DNA of 7,061 nt from assembly GCA_023135025.1 (NCBI GenBank), contig JAGLTY010000111.1:1-7061 (forward strand), written 5' to 3'. This stretch comes from Bacteroidales bacterium. Lineage in GTDB: Bacteria; Bacteroidota; Bacteroidia; Bacteroidales; GCA-2748055. The notes below the pieces were generated by a model. It searched no databases. It was not told the origin of the DNA and saw only the letters and a program-made list of their open reading frames with translations. The number at the start of each line of letters is the position of its first letter. Within the stretch, counting starts at the first letter, position 1. Made by a program: the position numbers and the translations under genes. Positions 4,625-7,061 of the stretch are shown here, in pieces.

Positions 4625-7061
4625 CTATTCAACTGCTGCTTCCTCCTTTGGGACGAAGACCACATCAACAATATTGGGATTATCATAGAAGGCATGCATC
4701 ACCTTTTTCACATCATCTGTGGTGAGGCCTTTGACGATATCTTCATAGTTAGCCGGATCGTCAAAATTGATCCCAAAGAGGTAGTAGTTGTAAAGAGTTA
4801 AGAGATAATAGGCATTGTGCTCCTTATTCTCCTGCCTCTCTTTCAGGATGTTCTCCACTATTTTGGAAAGATCCTCTTCCGACGGGCCCTCACTGGCCAA
4901 TTTCTCCAGTTCGGCATACACCTTCTCTTTCAGCTCTGTTGCCCTCGCGGGATCACAATCAAAGTTGATCTGCATGGTTGCTTTCTCTACAGGCCATTTG
5001 CGCATTGAGGCCCTGATCCTGACCCCGTAGGTTCCACCCTCTTCTTCCCTGATAGACTCCACATACCGGAGATCCAGAATACCCTCGATAACCCTCCCTA
5101 CCATCATGTGATAAGGATCATAAGCCAACTCCTGGTTGATCACAATATTCACATTGGCCTTGGGAGTTGCCAGTGACATTGGGATGGTCTTCTCCACCTT
5201 CCCTTCAGGTTCATTGACTTTGCGATCGACCCAGGTCTCAGACCTGTCCAGGTCGCCAATAGAACCAATATACTTCTGAGCCAGCAGCTTCACCTCTTCC
5301 TGTTCCATATTACCAACGATGATAAACAAGAAATCACTGGCATCGGCAAACCTGTCGCGGTACACCGCTTCAATTCTTTCATAACTAATATCCTGGAGAA
5401 ACTCCTGGTCCAGCACCCTGGTACGGGGATGATAATTGGTCATGATCAGGTTCAGGGAATCGCCCATCACCTTTTGCGGATTGTTGTTCATGTTCTCCAC
5501 AAAGGCCATGTACCTGGCAATAATGGCATCATGCGCCTCTTTGTCGAATCTGGGTTGATTAAAATAGAGGTACACCAGCTGCATCATCGCCTCCATATCC
5601 TTGGGACTGGCCGTTCCGTTCAATCCTTCAGAAAGGTTTCTCAGGCTCAGCTGCAGAGAGACATTTTTACCGGTCAGCATCTTCTGAAGCCCCATGGCAT
5701 CAAAATCACCCACACCATACATTTGGATCAGTGAAGTGAGCATATCTGTGGTGGGTACATCCTCATCTCCATAAAGAGAGCTACCTCCCTTGCTGTATGC
5801 CCTGATCTGGACCTGGTCCTTTTCATAATCTGCATGCCTGAAAATCACCCGGGCCCCATTCTCCAGGGTCCATTCCACAGCATCCAGTACCTCCAGCTTC
5901 TTCTCATCGACTACAGCAGCCGGAGCCGGTTCGCTGGAAATTAGCGATTCGGCCAGTGCTTCATCCTGGTAAGGCTCAATTTCAGCTGATGCTACCTGTT
6001 CCAGTATCGCCAGAGAAGCTGCCTCTGAGAGATGCTCCAGTCCCTCTCCTTCGGCTCCTTCGGGCCCCTGGACCACCAGCACCTGGTTTTTATCCGTGAT
6101 CCACCTCGACAACCGCTGGCTAAAATCTGCCAGTGTAATGGTGGGAAGAATGGCCTGAACAGCCTGGTAGCCAAATTCTGTGGAAGGATAGGCATCCCCA
6201 TCTAAGAAATTGTCAACATAGCTATTGATATGCTCCTCGTTGCTGATCTTATCCCGTTCCTTGTAATACTTCTCCCATTGGGCAAGGATCTCTGCTTTGG
6301 CACGATCCAGCTCCCCCTGAGTAAATCCATATCTTTTTGCCCGCTCCAGTTCAGTCATAAGGGCTGTAAAACCCTGCTCCTCCTGGTTGGGTTTGGGCAT
6401 TGTGATGGCACTCAGGGCCTCATATCCCCTTTCGAAATCTCCATAATTGATCACCCCGATCACAAAAGGAGGATCACCCTTTTGAAGCAGCTCCTGGATC
6501 CGCTGCCCCATCATGGCATTGAAGAGGTTGTGGATATAGTGCTCCCTGTGTTCCATAAATGTTTCAGGACCATCATCAGATTTTCTGTGTCGGATCATGT
6601 AACGGATAATGGTCTGGTCGGCCTCCGCATCGGTCACCAGTCCATAGACCGGCTCATCATGGTCCGGAATTTCAAAAAAGGGCCTCTCTGGCGCATTTTC
6701 CACAGCCGGAATCTTTGAAAACAGATCGATCACCTTTTTTTCCATCTCTTCAGCATCGAAATCACCAGCCATGGCAATGGCCTGAAGATCGGTTCTGTAC
6801 CACTGGTGATAAAAATCTCTGAGTGCATCATACTCAAAATTCTCAATCACATCCAGGTCACCTATAACATCCCTCTCAGCATACTTTGAATTTGGATAGA
6901 GATACTGCATGGAAGCAGAATACATCCTGAATTGTGCGGTTCTCCTGGTGCGCCACTCCTCCTTGATCACACCTCGTTCTGCATCGATCTCCTCCTCGGT
7001 AAGCAGCAGGTAGTTGGACCAGTCATTGAGGATCAGCAGGCAGCTATCGAGAATGCCGGGT
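4625..7061 (-). CDS. M16 family zinc metallopeptidase (pitrilysin/insulinase-like), N-terminus outside window
   Basis: Two-half clamshell peptidase of the M16 family, which degrades peptides and small unfolded proteins. The frame runs open from the right edge to TAG at 4627-4625, giving 811 visible residues; related Bacteroidota proteins are usually a little over 900, so roughly 100 or more are missing. Numbering from the first whole codon at the edge, residues 21-37 read TEEEIDAERGVIKEEWR, the conserved helix that supplies the third zinc-ligand glutamate in this family. The HxxEH motif with the other ligands, and any signal peptide, lie beyond the edge. The inactive C-terminal partner of the first half follows, then an acidic, Ala/Pro-containing linker (about 345-390). 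A second half starts near EWTLENGARVIF (about 394) and has no HxxEH, as is normal, but keeps SIREEEGGTYGVR (669-681), with Arg671 and Tyr678 in the position of the substrate-binding Arg/Tyr pair. GTG at 6970 is the Val codon of ERGVI, not a start. In Bacteroidota such proteins are often periplasmic; this cannot be tested here. Confidence 0.94.
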   Translation of the reverse strand, partial: PGILDSCLLILNDWSNYLLLTEEEIDAERGVIKEEWRTRRTAQFRMYSASMQYLYPNSKYAERDVIGDLDVIENFEYDALRDFYHQWYRTDLQAIAMAGDFDAEEMEKKVIDLFSKIPAVENAPERPFFEIPDHDEPVYGLVTDAEADQTIIRYMIRHRKSDDGPETFMEHREHYIHNLFNAMMGQRIQELLQKGDPPFVIGVINYGDFERGYEALSAITMPKPNQEEQGFTALMTELERAKRYGFTQGELDRAKAEILAQWEKYYKERDKISNEEHINSYVDNFLDGDAYPSTEFGYQAVQAILPTITLADFSQRLSRWITDKNQVLVVQGPEGAEGEGLEHLSEAASLAILEQVASAEIEPYQDEALAESLISSEPAPAAVVDEKKLEVLDAVEWTLENGARVIFRHADYEKDQVQIRAYSKGGSSLYGDEDVPTTDMLTSLIQMYGVGDFDAMGLQKMLTGKNVSLQLSLRNLSEGLNGTASPKDMEAMMQLVYLYFNQPRFDKEAHDAIIARYMAFVENMNNNPQKVMGDSLNLIMTNYHPRTRVLDQEFLQDISYERIEAVYRDRFADASDFLFIIVGNMEQEEVKLLAQKYIGSIGDLDRSETWVDRKVNEPEGKVEKTIPMSLATPKANVNIVINQELAYDPYHMMVGRVIEGILDLRYVESIREEEGGTYGVRIRASMRKWPVEKATMQINFDCDPARATELKEKVYAELEKLASEGPSEEDLSKIVENILKERQENKEHNAYYLLTLYNYYLFGINFDDPANYEDIVKGLTTDDVKKVMHAFYDNPNIVDVVFVPKEEAAVE

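Noticed and set aside
4514..4801. 95-codon plus-strand frame spanning the convergent gap and the peptidase 3' end
   Set aside because: Most of it is antisense to the peptidase, its start region is the inverted-repeat cluster, and the product has no recognisable feature.
6230..6718. 162-codon plus-strand open frame opposite the M16 peptidase
   Set aside because: Entirely antisense to a well-supported coding region with no recognisable motif; shadow frame.
6968..6970. GTG at 6970 as the start of the M16 peptidase
   Set aside because: The frame stays open to the window edge, and the 30 residues upstream match the family; this codon is the Val in the conserved ERGVI motif.
1..7061. CRISPR array, mobile element, toxin-antitoxin, defence or prophage genes
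   Set aside because: No direct repeat array, transposase, integrase or attachment-like duplication was seen; all sizeable genes are housekeeping families with consistent base composition.

Overview
The window is a stretch of chromosomal housekeeping DNA, most likely from a member of the Bacteroidota, probably a Bacteroidales/Marinilabiliales-like lineage. This is inferred from several signs. The protein sequences have Bacteroidota character (a short TruB without a PUA tail, a QueA ending [10 protein letters not shown], a bacterial GH3 protein, a small deoxynucleoside kinase). The starts lack well-placed Shine-Dalgarno sequences. The order uppP-truB-queA, as I recall it, is common in that phylum, and one intergenic sequence resembles the Bacteroidota -7 box. 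Species cannot be named from the sequence alone.

Plus strand, 1-4499: five co-directional genes. They are the C-terminal two thirds of undecaprenyl-diphosphatase (uppP, cut by the left edge), tRNA pseudouridine-55 synthase (truB, 4 nt downstream), the queuosine enzyme QueA (queA, after a 60-nt gap with a candidate internal promoter), a GH3-family adenylate-forming enzyme of unknown substrate (10 nt downstream), and a deoxynucleoside kinase (after a 43-nt gap with a candidate promoter). The spacing suggests one read-through operon with internal promoters. truB and queA both modify tRNA (uridine 55 and wobble position 34), uppP recycles the lipid carrier for envelope synthesis, and the kinase salvages deoxynucleosides. 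The genes look like a growth-linked housekeeping cluster rather than one pathway.

Centre, 4500-4624: a 125-nt convergent intergenic region with several overlapping inverted repeats, probably where transcription from both sides ends.

Minus strand, 7061-4625: a large M16 (pitrilysin/insulinase-like) metallopeptidase, cut by the right edge. The visible 811 residues cover the end of the first catalytic domain, a linker and the whole second half. The HxxEH zinc motif and any signal peptide lie outside the window.

I found no mobile element, CRISPR array, RNA gene, defence system or clearly novel system. The least explained items are the GH3 protein and the layered inverted repeats at the convergent junction.
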